DNA of 64,000 nt from Chryseosolibacter sp036402075 (lineage in GTDB: Bacteria > Bacteroidota > Bacteroidia > Cytophagales > Cyclobacteriaceae): positions 18,052 through 82,051 of the forward strand of contig DASWTP010000201.1 in assembly GCA_036402075.1 (NCBI GenBank), given 5' to 3'. The translations under genes and the position numbers were made by a program. The notes under the pieces were generated by a model that worked only from the letters and a program-made list of their open reading frames with translations, was not told the DNA's origin and searched no databases. Of the stretch, positions 1-7,561 are shown piece by piece. Numbering within the stretch: position 1 is the first letter of the stretch; every line of letters starts with the position of its first letter.

Positions 1-62
1 CTGAAGCCGACATAAAATTTGTCGAGGGAAGCAGAGTATAAGATGTAAACAGTGTAAGTCAC
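1..62 (-). CDS. GIY-YIG nuclease, second copy, only the first ~20 codons in window
   Basis: Positions 1-62 repeat positions 486-547 with one substitution (A at 50, G at 535), so this is the start of a second copy of the GIY-YIG gene at 278-547. It begins with the same GTG codon and encodes the same first residues, including the YIL and YVG motifs that define the GIY-YIG fold. The rest lies beyond the left edge, so whether the copy is intact cannot be told. Confidence 0.6.
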   Translation of the reverse strand, partial: MTYTVYILYSASLDKFYVGF

Positions 63-93
63 AGAATATATAACTTTCGCTGCAGTGGCCTCG

Positions 94-146
94 CTCCTGC
101 TCTAGGGCTTGAACCTATCCCACTCCTGCGGGACTGATTAACAGTC
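94..146 (-). pseudogene. tRNA-Asn 3' half with inserted palindrome (copy 1)
   Basis: On the minus strand this stretch keeps the anticodon loop CTGTTAA, the T-arm GGTTCAAGCC and the acceptor 3' strand of the intact tRNA-Asn at 711-784. The 5' half and D-arm are gone. The variable-loop region is replaced by an imperfect palindrome (TCCCAC..GCGGGA read on plus). It cannot fold as a tRNA. It lies just upstream of the GIY-YIG start at position 62. Confidence 0.7.
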
Positions 147-189
147 ACCTAAACGTGTAGCCACTGCACGCGCTTTCAACACTCACAAA

Positions 190-222
190 CAAAAAAGCCA
201 CTACAACTTTCGCTGCAGTGGC
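190..222 (-). terminator. Copy of the tRNA-Asn terminator
   Basis: The inverted repeat GCCACT (197-202) / AGTGGC (217-222) is followed on the minus strand by six T's (191-196). It is a copy of the terminator at 674-706 and follows the broken tRNA-Asn copy at 227-285. Confidence 0.6.
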
Positions 223-226
223 TTCG

Positions 227-285
227 CTCCTCCTCTAGGGCTTGAACCTATCCCGCTCCCGCGGGACTGATTAACAGCTAAGGAG
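227..285 (-). pseudogene. tRNA-Asn lacking the D-arm, with perfect palindrome insertion
   Basis: Read on the minus strand, TCCTTAGCT from the tRNA 5' end is joined directly to TGTTAATCAG of the anticodon arm, so the D-arm is deleted. A perfect palindrome TCCCGC-TCCC-GCGGGA (plus strand) sits where the variable loop should be, followed by an intact T-arm and acceptor 3' strand. The stop codon of the GIY-YIG gene (278-280) is the TAG of this tRNA remnant, so nuclease gene and tRNA relic are fused. Confidence 0.7.
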
Positions 286-547
286 TGACGGAAATTTCAC
301 CAGCAATTATTGCTTCAATAAATTGTCGGCTTTTCTTATCCTTGATTTTACGCTCTAACCGCATAGCCGATTTCTTATCGGGACAGGTAATCTGCTTCTT
401 TAATTCCCATGGAATTCCACGTGCCGTAAACTTCCGACTCTCGATGGGATTATTGTGGTACTTGAGACGAATTTCGACACTCTCACTGAAGCCGACATAA
501 AATTTGTCGAGGGAAGCAGAGTATAAGATGTAAACGGTGTAAGTCAC
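278..547 (-). CDS. Small GIY-YIG endonuclease-domain protein
   Basis: This 89-residue protein is a stand-alone GIY-YIG domain. YIL (residues 7-9) and YVG (17-19) are the two signature strands, an Arg in RLKYH and the Glu of RLERKIK fit the usual catalytic Arg and Glu. Single-domain members of this type (UvrC/Slx1 N-terminal-like) are common in Bacteroidota, generally with unknown function. The best start is GTG at 547, 32 nt downstream of a broken tRNA-Asn copy; the stop codon lies inside another one. The gene sits in a ~485-bp tandem unit with tRNA fragments, which suggests a tRNA-associated selfish or homing element, but this is inference; a structure-specific repair nuclease remains possible. 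Confidence 0.8.
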   Translation of the reverse strand: MTYTVYILYSASLDKFYVGFSESVEIRLKYHNNPIESRKFTARGIPWELKKQITCPDKKSAMRLERKIKDKKSRQFIEAIIAGEISVTP

Positions 548-578
548 AGAATATATAACTTTCGCTGCAGTGGCCTCG

Positions 579-631
579 CTCCTCCTCTAGGGCTTGAACC
601 TATCCCACTCCTGCGGGACTGATTAACAGTC
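579..631 (-). pseudogene. tRNA-Asn 3' half with inserted palindrome (copy 3)
   Basis: This is nearly identical to the fragment at 94-146: anticodon loop CTGTTAA, imperfect palindrome in the variable-loop position, T-arm and acceptor 3' strand. It lies just upstream of the GIY-YIG start codon at 547 and downstream of the intact tRNA-Asn and its terminator. Confidence 0.7.
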
Positions 632-673
632 ACCTAAACGTGAGCCACTGCACGCGCTTTCAACACTCACAAA

Positions 674-706
674 CAAAAAAGCCACTACAACTTTCGCTGC
701 AGTGGC
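674..706 (-). terminator. Rho-independent terminator of tRNA-Asn
   Basis: On the minus strand GCCACT and AGTGGC (positions 706-701 and 686-681) form a stem followed by six T's, 5 nt after the tRNA-Asn 3' end. A second copy lies at 190-222. Confidence 0.65.
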
Positions 707-710
707 TTCG

Positions 711-784
711 CTCCTCCTCTAGGGCTTGAACCTAGGACCCCCTGATTAACAGTCAGGTGCTCTAACCAGCTGAGCTAAGGAGGA
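711..784 (-). tRNA. tRNA-Asn (GTT)
   Basis: The minus strand folds into a full cloverleaf: acceptor TCCTCCT/AGGAGGA with discriminator G, D-arm AGCTCAGCTGGTTAGAGC, anticodon stem CCTGA/TCAGG with loop CTGTTAA (anticodon GTT), and T-arm GGTTCAAGCC. The CCA end is not encoded. It is the intact parent of the three broken copies at 94, 227 and 579. Confidence 0.95.
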
Positions 785-908
785 ATTTCCCTTTTTTTGA
801 GGTTTCCCTTCAAATTTGGGACTGCAATATTAAGAACTCTGCTATCAATTATCCAAACCCCAAAACGAATTATTTCCGCAAGAAATTCATGCAATTGTCA
901 GCAAAACC

Positions 909-939
909 TTTGTTTGCTGTTGCCCGTTAAGTAGCTTTG
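909..939 (+). promoter_or_regulatory. Bacteroidota-type promoter of the creD operon
   Basis: TTTG at 909-912 and TAGCTTTG at 932-939 are separated by 19 nt. This matches the Bacteroidota sigma consensus TTTG-N19-TAnnTTTG. The first ATG of the operon follows 19 nt further on. Confidence 0.65.
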
Positions 940-958
940 TGATTCAAAGTACTTTCAG

Positions 959-1582
959 ATGAAAGATATTAAAGAGTACGAAAAAGACCTTGCCTCCATC
1001 CGCTCGATGATGGAGCGCTCTGTAAAATTTATCTCGCTGAGCGGATTATCGGGCGTGCTCGCTGGCGTGTATGCACTCATTGGTGCCACTTCAGCCTATT
1101 TCATTGCCCAATATCCCGTTTCGCCTTTTCGCTATCGAATCTATTCTGTGCAACAACCCGATGTGCTCATGAAGCTCATCGCAGTAGCGGTTGCCGTGCT
1201 GGTAGCATCTGTCGCTACGGGCGTTATTTTCAGCAACCAAAAAGCGAAAAGACATTCGGTCAATGTGTGGAACACCGCCAGCAAGCAATTGGTTTTCAAT
1301 ATGGCTGTCCCGTTGGTTAGTGGTGGCATCTTTATTATCATTATGCTGGCAAACGGCCATTTAGGACTTGCTGCTCCCGCCACGCTCATTTTCTATGGGC
1401 TGGCATTGATTAACGCAAGCGCAAACACATATGTGGATATTCGGAATCTTGGCTTTTGTGAGATCGTGCTCGGACTCATTTCCGCAGCCATGCCGGGGTA
1501 TGGACTCTTATTTTGGGCAATTGGATTTGGTGTGTTGCACATTGTGTATGGCTTAATCTTGTATAATAAGTACGATCGGTGA
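959..1582 (+). CDS. Six-helix membrane protein of the creD operon
   Basis: The 207-residue protein has a charged cytoplasmic N-terminus (residues 1-22) and about six hydrophobic segments: near 25-48, 70-92, 112-130, 135-150, 162-180 and 182-200. I recognise no catalytic motif. It is the first gene of an operon with a winged-helix regulator overlapping its end by 4 nt, another membrane protein and a CreD-type protein. A role in the same envelope response is inferred from position only. Confidence 0.8.
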   Translation: MKDIKEYEKDLASIRSMMERSVKFISLSGLSGVLAGVYALIGATSAYFIAQYPVSPFRYRIYSVQQPDVLMKLIAVAVAVLVASVATGVIFSNQKAKRHSVNVWNTASKQLVFNMAVPLVSGGIFIIIMLANGHLGLAAPATLIFYGLALINASANTYVDIRNLGFCEIVLGLISAAMPGYGLLFWAIGFGVLHIVYGLILYNKYDR

Positions 1583-1878
1583 AAAATCCATTCGATAATT
1601 TAGATAAGGTATTGGAACACCGGCTGCGACTTCAAATTATGTCGGTGCTGGTGACGAATGATGTGTTTGATTTTAATGCGCTAAAAGAAACACTCAACGT
1701 CACCGATGGAAACCTGGCGTCTCATATTAAAGCGCTGGAAAAGGAAAAATACATTTCGGTTACGAAATCGTTTGTCGACCGCAAACCAAACACGAAGTAT
1801 AAGATCACCGAACGTGGAAAAACATCCTTCAAAAAACATCTCGATGCTCTCGAAGCGGTCATAAAACAACAAAAGTAA
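1579..1878 (+). CDS. Winged-helix transcriptional regulator
   Basis: This 99-residue protein is a single winged helix-turn-helix domain of the MarR/ArsR-like type often annotated as HTH_34. Helices near residues 12-25 and 33-40 precede the recognition helix in TDGNLASHIKALEKE (about 43-57), and a wing follows in KPNTKYKITERG. It starts with GTG overlapping the previous stop by 4 nt, so translation is coupled. It probably regulates its own operon, including the CreD-type gene; this is inferred from operon structure. Confidence 0.85.
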   Translation: MKNPFDNLDKVLEHRLRLQIMSVLVTNDVFDFNALKETLNVTDGNLASHIKALEKEKYISVTKSFVDRKPNTKYKITERGKTSFKKHLDALEAVIKQQK

Positions 1879-1888
1879 TTTTTTTTAT

Positions 1889-2320
1889 ATGTTCACTTTC
1901 AATTTCAAAGTACTTTTAAAACATGCAAACCGCGCGTTTGGGCTCTCAACGCTCGTATGGTTCGCTACGTCTGTGATCGGGACGGTAGCTCTCGCTCCCA
2001 CTGAAGTCATCGGACTTCCCTTCTATCAAATCCTTATTCTCAGTCTTGCGTTCTCAACGCCATCGTTCCTGGTGATTACTCCTTCCCTATGGATTCAACC
2101 CGCGTTCCCCACCAGGTTTTCAAAATTCCTTTACACAATTTCTGTTGCGCTGCTCGCGTGCCTTGCAGTTGTTTTGTTCTTTCTCTTTGTCACGAAAGGA
2201 TATCCGCTCGATAAGAATCTGAAAATCTTCATCCTCATGCCCTATGCGCTGACGGCCCTCATAATTGTGCCGTTGGCCATGTATCACTTCACTAAATCCC
2301 ATAATAAAACCAATCCTTAA
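1889..2320 (+). CDS. Four-helix membrane protein
   Basis: The 143-residue protein has four predicted transmembrane segments (about 20-38, 45-66, 82-104, 113-134) and a short basic C-terminus. I recognise no family. It lies 10 nt after the regulator and 9 nt before the CreD-type gene, so it belongs to the same transcript and may act with CreD in the membrane. Confidence 0.75.
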   Translation: MFTFNFKVLLKHANRAFGLSTLVWFATSVIGTVALAPTEVIGLPFYQILILSLAFSTPSFLVITPSLWIQPAFPTRFSKFLYTISVALLACLAVVLFFLFVTKGYPLDKNLKIFILMPYALTALIIVPLAMYHFTKSHNKTNP

Positions 2321-2329
2321 AATAACTTT

Positions 2330-3763
2330 ATGGAAACCATTGACACACCTTCACAAACTATTCTCGAGCGATTTAACGAGTGGATCCAGGAATCGATCAT
2401 GGTCAAATTATTTTCAATTGGATTCCTCATCCTGATCCTGCTGATTCCTACCGCATGGATAGATGACCTGATTTACGAGCGCCAGCAGCGAGCGGATGAA
2501 GTCATTCAAGAAGTCGCGGACAAGTGGTCAGCATCCCAAAAAATTTCCGGGCCAATCCTGGTTATTCCGTTTCTCAAGGAAGACATAATCAACCATAGTA
2601 ACGATGGAAAAGAGGTTCGTCATAAGCTTGAAAAGGCGTTCTTCCTCCCGGAGAATCTTGACATCACGGGTGAGGTGAGCCCGGAAACGCTGCACCGTGG
2701 CATCTTTGATGCGGTGGTCTATCAATCCTCATTAAAAATCAACGCGACCTTTGCCAAGCCAGATGTTACCTTCATCCCAACTTCAGAGGCGAACATTCTC
2801 TGGAAAGATGCCTACATGATTTTCGGAATCAGCGATCTTCGTGGTATCAGCGACAACCCGGCATTCGTGTCAGGCGACACCGCGCTCACTGCCGAGCCTT
2901 CGAACAACATCGGTGTCAGAACCCGCAACGAACAGCTTGAAACGTTCAGCCAACCCTACAATGATGCGCCCGCGTCTTCAACCTTATCGTCCAATGGAAT
3001 TATAACCAAGCTGAATTGGGCCGGCCCGGAGAGTTTTCAGGGCCGTCTGAATGTGAAGCTGAACCTGAAAGGCAGCCGCAGACTGGATTTTGTTCCGACC
3101 GGAAAAACCACTACCGTGAACCTATCAGGAAATTGGCCGGATCCGAGTTTTGACGGAGAATTCCTTCCGGTGAAACGTGAGATCACAGAATCAAGCTTCG
3201 CTGCCACATGGAAGGTCCTGCACTTTAATCGCCCGTTCTCGCAGCATTGGACCGAATCGAATCAAGCGTTGAGTGGTGCCGACTTCGGCCTGAAGCTGTT
3301 GGTACCTGTTGACCAATACCAAAAAAGCATCCGAACATCCAAGTACGGTGTACTGATCATCCTGCTCACATTCATGGCTTTGTTCCTCGTGGAGATAACG
3401 CAAAAAATCCGCATTCACCCGTTCCAGTACATTTTAATAGGGGCAGCGTTGATCATCTACTACACGCTTCTGTTAAGCTTTTCAGAACATGTGGGGTACA
3501 ATATTGCCTACATCATTGCCTCGGTTGCAACAGTGATTTTGATCAGCCTGTACTCGACCACTTTTTTCCCGAGCAATAAACTCGCGATCCTCTTCAGTAT
3601 CCTGCTTGCTGTTTTCTACGCATTCATTTACGTCATTATTCTTCAGCAAGATTTTTCATTGTTGCTCGGAAGCGTTGGATTATTCCTTATCATCGGAACG
3701 CTGATGTACTTCTCGCGCAAGGTGAAGTGGTATAAGGATGACAGGCTAAAGCAAAGTGTGTAG
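2330..3763 (+). CDS. creD: CreD-type inner membrane protein
   Basis: The 477-residue protein has the CreD layout: an N-terminal membrane helix (about residues 25-43) leading into RQQRADEVIQEV, a large extracytoplasmic domain (45-340) with GPILVIPF near residue 73, and a C-terminal block of about six helices (343-465). In Enterobacteria CreD belongs to the CreBC regulon and affects envelope integrity and colicin/beta-lactam responses. No CreBC pair is visible here; control by the winged-helix protein three genes upstream is more likely. The gene is followed by a strong terminator. Confidence 0.88.
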   Translation: METIDTPSQTILERFNEWIQESIMVKLFSIGFLILILLIPTAWIDDLIYERQQRADEVIQEVADKWSASQKISGPILVIPFLKEDIINHSNDGKEVRHKLEKAFFLPENLDITGEVSPETLHRGIFDAVVYQSSLKINATFAKPDVTFIPTSEANILWKDAYMIFGISDLRGISDNPAFVSGDTALTAEPSNNIGVRTRNEQLETFSQPYNDAPASSTLSSNGIITKLNWAGPESFQGRLNVKLNLKGSRRLDFVPTGKTTTVNLSGNWPDPSFDGEFLPVKREITESSFAATWKVLHFNRPFSQHWTESNQALSGADFGLKLLVPVDQYQKSIRTSKYGVLIILLTFMALFLVEITQKIRIHPFQYILIGAALIIYYTLLLSFSEHVGYNIAYIIASVATVILISLYSTTFFPSNKLAILFSILLAVFYAFIYVIILQQDFSLLLGSVGLFLIIGTLMYFSRKVKWYKDDRLKQSV

Positions 3764-3804
3764 CCCTTCCCGATGACTACAAGCACCCTCTTTCTTTGAT
3801 CAAT

Positions 3805-3836
3805 TGCCGAGGGCAGACGCTCTCGGCATTTTTTTA
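3805..3836 (+). terminator. Terminator of the creD operon
   Basis: TGCCGAG (3805-3811) pairs with CTCGGCA (3822-3828) and is followed by seven T's. It lies 42 nt after the creD stop codon. Confidence 0.85.
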
Positions 3837-3870
3837 AGACACATCTTTTTCAAAGGGAAGGATGATGGGG

Positions 3871-3906
3871 CAAAAAAAAGAAGCGCAACTTCACATTGCG
3901 CCTCTT
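3871..3906 (-). terminator. Terminator of the P5C dehydrogenase gene
   Basis: On the minus strand GCGCAA and TTGCGC pair around a 7-nt loop, and eight T's follow (A-run 3872-3879). It begins 4 nt after the stop codon at 3910. Confidence 0.8.
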
Positions 3907-3909
3907 ATA

Positions 3910-5541
3910 CTAGTCTTTATCAAGGAACGGATAGCGATAATCAACAGGTGGAACAAAGGTTTCTTTAATGGTTCGCAGTGACACCCAGCGGAGCAGGTTC
4001 ACTTTCGCACCAGCCTTGTCGTTCGTACCGGAACCGCGCGCGCCACCAAAAGGTTGCTGACCAACAACCGCACCAGTCGGCTTATCGTTGATGTAGAAGT
4101 TTCCGGCTGAGTTTGTCAGCTTCTTTGTTGCCAGTTCAATCGCATAACGATCCTTTGCAAAGATTGAACCGGTTAACGCATATGGTGAAGTTTGGTCAAC
4201 GAGCTCCAGTGTCTGCTCAAAGTTTTCGGAATGGTAAACGTAGATGGTGAGCACCGGGCCGAAGATTTCCTCACACATGGTAATGGATGACGGATCTTTG
4301 GAAACAATGACTGTCGGCTCAATGAAATAGCCTTTCGACTTATCGTATTTCCCACCCGCGATGATTTCGTTCATGGGGTTGGCCTTTGCTTTCTCGATGT
4401 AGCCGGTAATGGAATTGAAGGCTTTTTCATCGATCACTGCATTAATGAAATTGCCAAAATCTTCGACCGGCCCCATTTTGAAAGTTTTCAGATCTTCCAA
4501 AACATATTTCTTCACGTCTTCCCAAAGGTTTGAAGGAATGTAGCAACGAGATGCAGCCGAGCATTTTTGTCCCTGGTATTCAAATGCTCCACGCGAAATA
4601 GCGGTGGCAACTTCCCTGGCGTTGGCGCTCTTGTGAACCATGATGAAATCTTTTCCACCGGTTTCACCCACAATGCGAGGATACGATTTGTATTTATGAA
4701 TGTTTGCACCGATCGTCTTCCACATGTTCTGGAACACACCCGTTGAACCCGTGAAGTGGATTCCGGCAAAATCTCTATGGTTGAAGATTACGTCACCGGC
4801 ATCGGGTCCGCTTACGTAAACGAGATTGATAACGCCATCAGGCAAACCTGCTTCTTTGAACACTTCCATGATCACGTTAGCAGCATAGATTTGCGTGTTT
4901 GCTGGTTTCCATACCACGGTGTTTCCCATCATCGCCATGCTTGAAGGAAGATTGCCTGCGATAGCCGTGAAATTGAAAGGCGTCAACGCGAAAGTAAATC
5001 CTTCCAGCGCACGGTACTCCATTCGATTCCAGATGCCGGCCGAAGACTCGGGCTGTTCCGCGTAGATCTGCGACATGAAGTGGACGTTAAATCTCAGGAA
5101 GTCGATGAGTTCACACGCTGAATCAATTTCTGCCTGGAAAGCATTCTTCGACTGGCCCAGCATCGTGGCAGCGTTCATCTTGTAGCGGTACGGTCCGGCA
5201 AGGAGGTCAGCCGCTTTCAGGAAAATGCTAGCGCGGTGTTCCCAACTCAGGTTCACCCAAAGGTCTTTCGCGTTGAGGGCCGCCTGAATAGCTTGTTCAA
5301 CGTGCGATTTGTCGCCCTCATGGAAATATCCCAACACGTGCTTATGGTCGTGGGGAGGAGAAAGCTTCTTTTTGTTCCCCGAACGGACCTCTTCCGCACC
5401 GATGTACATAGGGATGTCGATTTCGTGCGCACGTGCATCGGCAAGCGCTTTTTTCAGAAGCTGGCGCTCTTTGCTTCCAGGCGCATAGCTCAGGACAGGC
5501 TCATTTTTGGGAAATGGGACGTGAAAAAATCCTTTAGGCAT
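3910..5541 (-). CDS. pruA: 1-pyrroline-5-carboxylate dehydrogenase
   Basis: The 543-residue protein is a full-length aldehyde dehydrogenase of the long P5CDH1 family, which oxidises glutamate gamma-semialdehyde to glutamate with NAD+ as the last step of proline degradation. Visible motifs are WKP (211-213) and FTGST (263-267) for cofactor binding, general base Glu293 in VGETGG, and nucleophile Cys327 in GQKCSAAS. The ATG at 5541 gives the usual N-terminus. A TACCTTTG box (5565-5572, minus) fits a -7 element 24 nt upstream. No proline dehydrogenase gene is in the window, so it is not part of a put operon here. Confidence 0.95.
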   Translation of the reverse strand: MPKGFFHVPFPKNEPVLSYAPGSKERQLLKKALADARAHEIDIPMYIGAEEVRSGNKKKLSPPHDHKHVLGYFHEGDKSHVEQAIQAALNAKDLWVNLSWEHRASIFLKAADLLAGPYRYKMNAATMLGQSKNAFQAEIDSACELIDFLRFNVHFMSQIYAEQPESSAGIWNRMEYRALEGFTFALTPFNFTAIAGNLPSSMAMMGNTVVWKPANTQIYAANVIMEVFKEAGLPDGVINLVYVSGPDAGDVIFNHRDFAGIHFTGSTGVFQNMWKTIGANIHKYKSYPRIVGETGGKDFIMVHKSANAREVATAISRGAFEYQGQKCSAASRCYIPSNLWEDVKKYVLEDLKTFKMGPVEDFGNFINAVIDEKAFNSITGYIEKAKANPMNEIIAGGKYDKSKGYFIEPTVIVSKDPSSITMCEEIFGPVLTIYVYHSENFEQTLELVDQTSPYALTGSIFAKDRYAIELATKKLTNSAGNFYINDKPTGAVVGQQPFGGARGSGTNDKAGAKVNLLRWVSLRTIKETFVPPVDYRYPFLDKD

Positions 5542-5564
5542 TGTTGTTTAAATTAATGAGGTGA

Positions 5565-5572
5565 CAAAGGTA
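5565..5572 (-). promoter_or_regulatory. Candidate -7 box of P5C dehydrogenase
   Basis: TACCTTTG on the minus strand matches TAnnTTTG and lies 24 nt before the start codon, but no TTTG is found 19 nt upstream. Confidence 0.35.
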
Positions 5573-5577
5573 ATAAA

Positions 5578-6276
5578 TCAAAGTATGTTCTGTAGTTCGG
5601 AAAGGCATGAGATCTCGTATTTCACCTGCACATCATGTGGAACTTTTTCGGGGTTAAAATAGATAGTGTCAATGGAAGCGTTTAACGCGCCACCGATATC
5701 GGTGATCAGATTGTCGCCAATCATGGCAACTTCATGCGGTTTTACATTGTGCGCTTTCATTGCGTAATCAAAGATTTGCCGCGATGGCTTTTTCGCACCT
5801 GCTTTCTGAGATGTTACGATATGATCGAAATACCGATGAAGATTGCCTGCTGCCAGCTTGAGGTTTTGAATCTCTTCGAAACCGTTTGTAACCACCGTCA
5901 TAGAATAATTACTCGAAAGGTAGTCCAGTGTTTCCACCGCATGCGGAATCAATCCGCTCTTCTTCGGGCATGCATATAAGTAGTCTACGGATAACTTTTC
6001 ACATAGGTCTTCATTCTCAATATCAAAGTGCGACAGGATTTGTTTGAAGCGTTCCTTGCGAATAACTTCGTTGGTGATCAATCCGCGGTCGTACAATTCC
6101 CAGAGTTGTGTATTAACTTTTTTAAACTGCTGCTGAAAGGTTTTACAGTCGAGCACACCGCTGTTCTTCAAATCATAGCTATCGAATAGTTCCTGAAGCG
6201 TTTCACAGCTGTTGCTTTCATAATCCCACAGGGTGTGATCCAGGTCGAAAAAAATTACTTTATAAGGCTTCTTCAT
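5578..6276 (-). CDS. yjjG: YjjG-family HAD nucleotidase
   Basis: This HAD-superfamily hydrolase of about 232 residues carries motif I FFDLDHTLWD near the N-terminus (Asp nucleophile and acid), motif II VVTNGF, a Lys in AGAKKPSRQIF and motif IV IGDNLITDIGG. The pattern fits the YjjG/YfnB group, which dephosphorylates pyrimidine nucleoside monophosphates, including non-canonical ones. I chose ATG at 6276, giving MKKPYKVIFF; an ATG at 6291 is also possible. The ATG lies 5 nt past the ArsR-type gene stop, so the two are co-transcribed. Confidence 0.85.
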   Translation of the reverse strand: MKKPYKVIFFDLDHTLWDYESNSCETLQELFDSYDLKNSGVLDCKTFQQQFKKVNTQLWELYDRGLITNEVIRKERFKQILSHFDIENEDLCEKLSVDYLYACPKKSGLIPHAVETLDYLSSNYSMTVVTNGFEEIQNLKLAAGNLHRYFDHIVTSQKAGAKKPSRQIFDYAMKAHNVKPHEVAMIGDNLITDIGGALNASIDTIYFNPEKVPHDVQVKYEISCLSELQNIL

Positions 6277-6280
6277 CCAA

Positions 6281-6670
6281 TCATTTTGCATTTTGCCAGG
6301 CCTCAATCTCACGCTTGTTTACGGCTAACTCCCGGTTGGTATATAGCGTTTGGTAGACCTGCTGGTCTTTCTGGAGTTGCTGGTCTTTTCTTAAAAACTG
6401 AAAAATCTGCTTAAGAATTTCAAAAACTTCATCTTTTATCTGATAAAACACCCAATGGTTATACCTGCGGTAGGTGACAATGCCCGAGTTCTTCAGGTAG
6501 ATGAGGTGCCGCGAAGTTTTTGCCTGGGTGAAATCGAGGATCTTTTCCAGATCTGAAATACACATTTCACCGTTTATAAAAATGAGATGAAGAATGCGCA
6601 GGCGCGATTCGTCCGCACAGGCCTTAAAAATTTGCGATCCCAGGGTTAAATTGAAACTTTTAAGACGCAT
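6281..6670 (-). CDS. ArsR-type winged-helix regulator
   Basis: The 129-residue protein has an ArsR-family winged helix: ACADESRLRILHLI (about 17-30), CISDLEKILDFTQAKTSRHL with the recognition helix (37-57), and the wing GIVTYRRYNHWVFYQI (64-79). The C-terminal 40 residues are a charged helix rich in Gln and Lys. No metal-binding Cys pair such as ELCVCDL is present (CISDLE has a single Cys), so metal sensing is unlikely. It is co-transcribed with the nucleotidase gene; its target is unknown. Confidence 0.88.
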   Translation of the reverse strand: MRLKSFNLTLGSQIFKACADESRLRILHLIFINGEMCISDLEKILDFTQAKTSRHLIYLKNSGIVTYRRYNHWVFYQIKDEVFEILKQIFQFLRKDQQLQKDQQVYQTLYTNRELAVNKREIEAWQNAK

Positions 6671-6693
6671 CTGGAATCCTTTAAATTAAGGCC

Positions 6694-6701
6694 CAAAGTT
6701 A
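6694..6701 (-). promoter_or_regulatory. Candidate -7 box of the ArsR-type regulator
   Basis: TAACTTTG on the minus strand matches TAnnTTTG, 24 nt before the start codon at 6670. A clear -33 element is not seen. Confidence 0.4.
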
Positions 6702-6747
6702 TGAATTAGGCTGGCATTGGTCGTATATTTATATTTAGCAATTAAAT

Positions 6748-7392
6748 GTGGGCTCTGTGAAAGATTTGAAATACAAATACCTGGTAATCACCGTTCTGGC
6801 GCTGGTTTGCACGATCGGTTTTACGAATAAAGCTGAAGCTCAGCAACAAAAAAGAGCCATTCAGCTGTCAGGTATTGTTATGGATACAGTGGCTGGCCCG
6901 CTACCTGGCGTTCACGTTTATATTCCAAAGGCTGGTCGTGGTGTTACTACGAATGCGGTCGGATTTTTCTCCCTAGTCGTGCTTCCGGGCGACAGCCTGG
7001 TGATCAGCTCGGTTGGGTACAAGCGCAGGCATTATATTGTTGAACCTTCCCCTAAGGAATTTGTGACCATAATCGTTCCGATGGTTGAGGACGTGACTTA
7101 CCTCAAAGAAGTTGTTATTGTTCCCTATCCGACCGAAGAGGTGTTCAAAGAAGCGGTTCTCGCCCTGAATCTCCCACCAGACAAAGCTATCGATGACAAG
7201 AACATGAACCAGGAGCTCCTGGCGCTGATGCTGAAGACTACACCGATGGATGGAACCATGAATCAACGTTATGCTTTGAACCAGTGGGCCTCAACACAAA
7301 ATGACCGTTTTCAGCCCGTTACCAACCCGTTCCTCAATCCGTTCAACTGGGTTAAATTCTTCAATGGTTTGAAGAAGGATAAAAAGAAGTAG
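6748..7392 (+). CDS. Exported protein with carboxypeptidase-regulatory-like domain
   Basis: The 214-residue protein begins with GTG (6748, or the in-frame GTG at 6757) and a signal peptide ending in NKAEAQQ. A CarboxypepD_reg-like beta-sandwich follows (about residues 38-105): LSGIVMDTVAGPLPGVHVYIP, then GVTTNAVGFFSLVVLPGD and LVISSVGYK, as seen at the N-terminus of TonB-dependent receptors. Here the domain stands alone with a C-terminal ~100 residues of unknown fold. It is probably periplasmic or on the inner face of the outer membrane; no partner gene is adjacent. Confidence 0.85.
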   Translation: MGSVKDLKYKYLVITVLALVCTIGFTNKAEAQQQKRAIQLSGIVMDTVAGPLPGVHVYIPKAGRGVTTNAVGFFSLVVLPGDSLVISSVGYKRRHYIVEPSPKEFVTIIVPMVEDVTYLKEVVIVPYPTEEVFKEAVLALNLPPDKAIDDKNMNQELLALMLKTTPMDGTMNQRYALNQWASTQNDRFQPVTNPFLNPFNWVKFFNGLKKDKKK

Positions 7393-7457
7393 CGATTCTC
7401 TGCTTTCCTGATATTTACCAATTGTTTATTATTGCGATCCAATTCTTGTTGGTCGAT

Positions 7458-7532
7458 CGAGGTGTAGCGCAGCCCGGTTAGCGCACCACGTTAGGGACGT
7501 GGGGGTCGGATGTTCGAATCATCTCACCTCGA
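7458..7532 (+). tRNA. tRNA-Pro (AGG)
   Basis: A complete cloverleaf can be drawn: acceptor CGAGGTG/CACCTCG plus discriminator A, D-arm GCGC..GCGC with the AGCCCGGTTA loop typical of proline tRNAs, anticodon stem CCACG/CGTGG with loop TTAGGGA (anticodon AGG), and T-arm GGATG-TTCGAAT-CATCT. No CCA is encoded. A34 is unusual for bacterial proline tRNAs, which normally carry G, T or C there. A broken copy with an inserted hairpin follows 29 nt downstream. Confidence 0.85.
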
Positions 7533-7561
7533 CTTTAGAATAGTATAACGAATGTTCTTTG

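Larger units (their letters stand above)
1..734. repeat. Tandem ~485-bp GIY-YIG/tRNA-Asn repeat units
   Basis: Positions 1-250 align to 486-734 with only a few substitutions and one 1-nt indel, so the window opens inside a tandem duplication of period about 485 bp. A unit holds the GIY-YIG gene, a tRNA-Asn 3' fragment with palindrome, a terminator and a second tRNA-Asn copy, which is intact only in the last unit (711-784). More units probably lie to the left. Confidence 0.8.

Noticed and set aside
1..800. CRISPR array suspected from the tandem repeat
   Set aside because: The repeat units are ~485 bp with genes inside, not short repeats with unique spacers.
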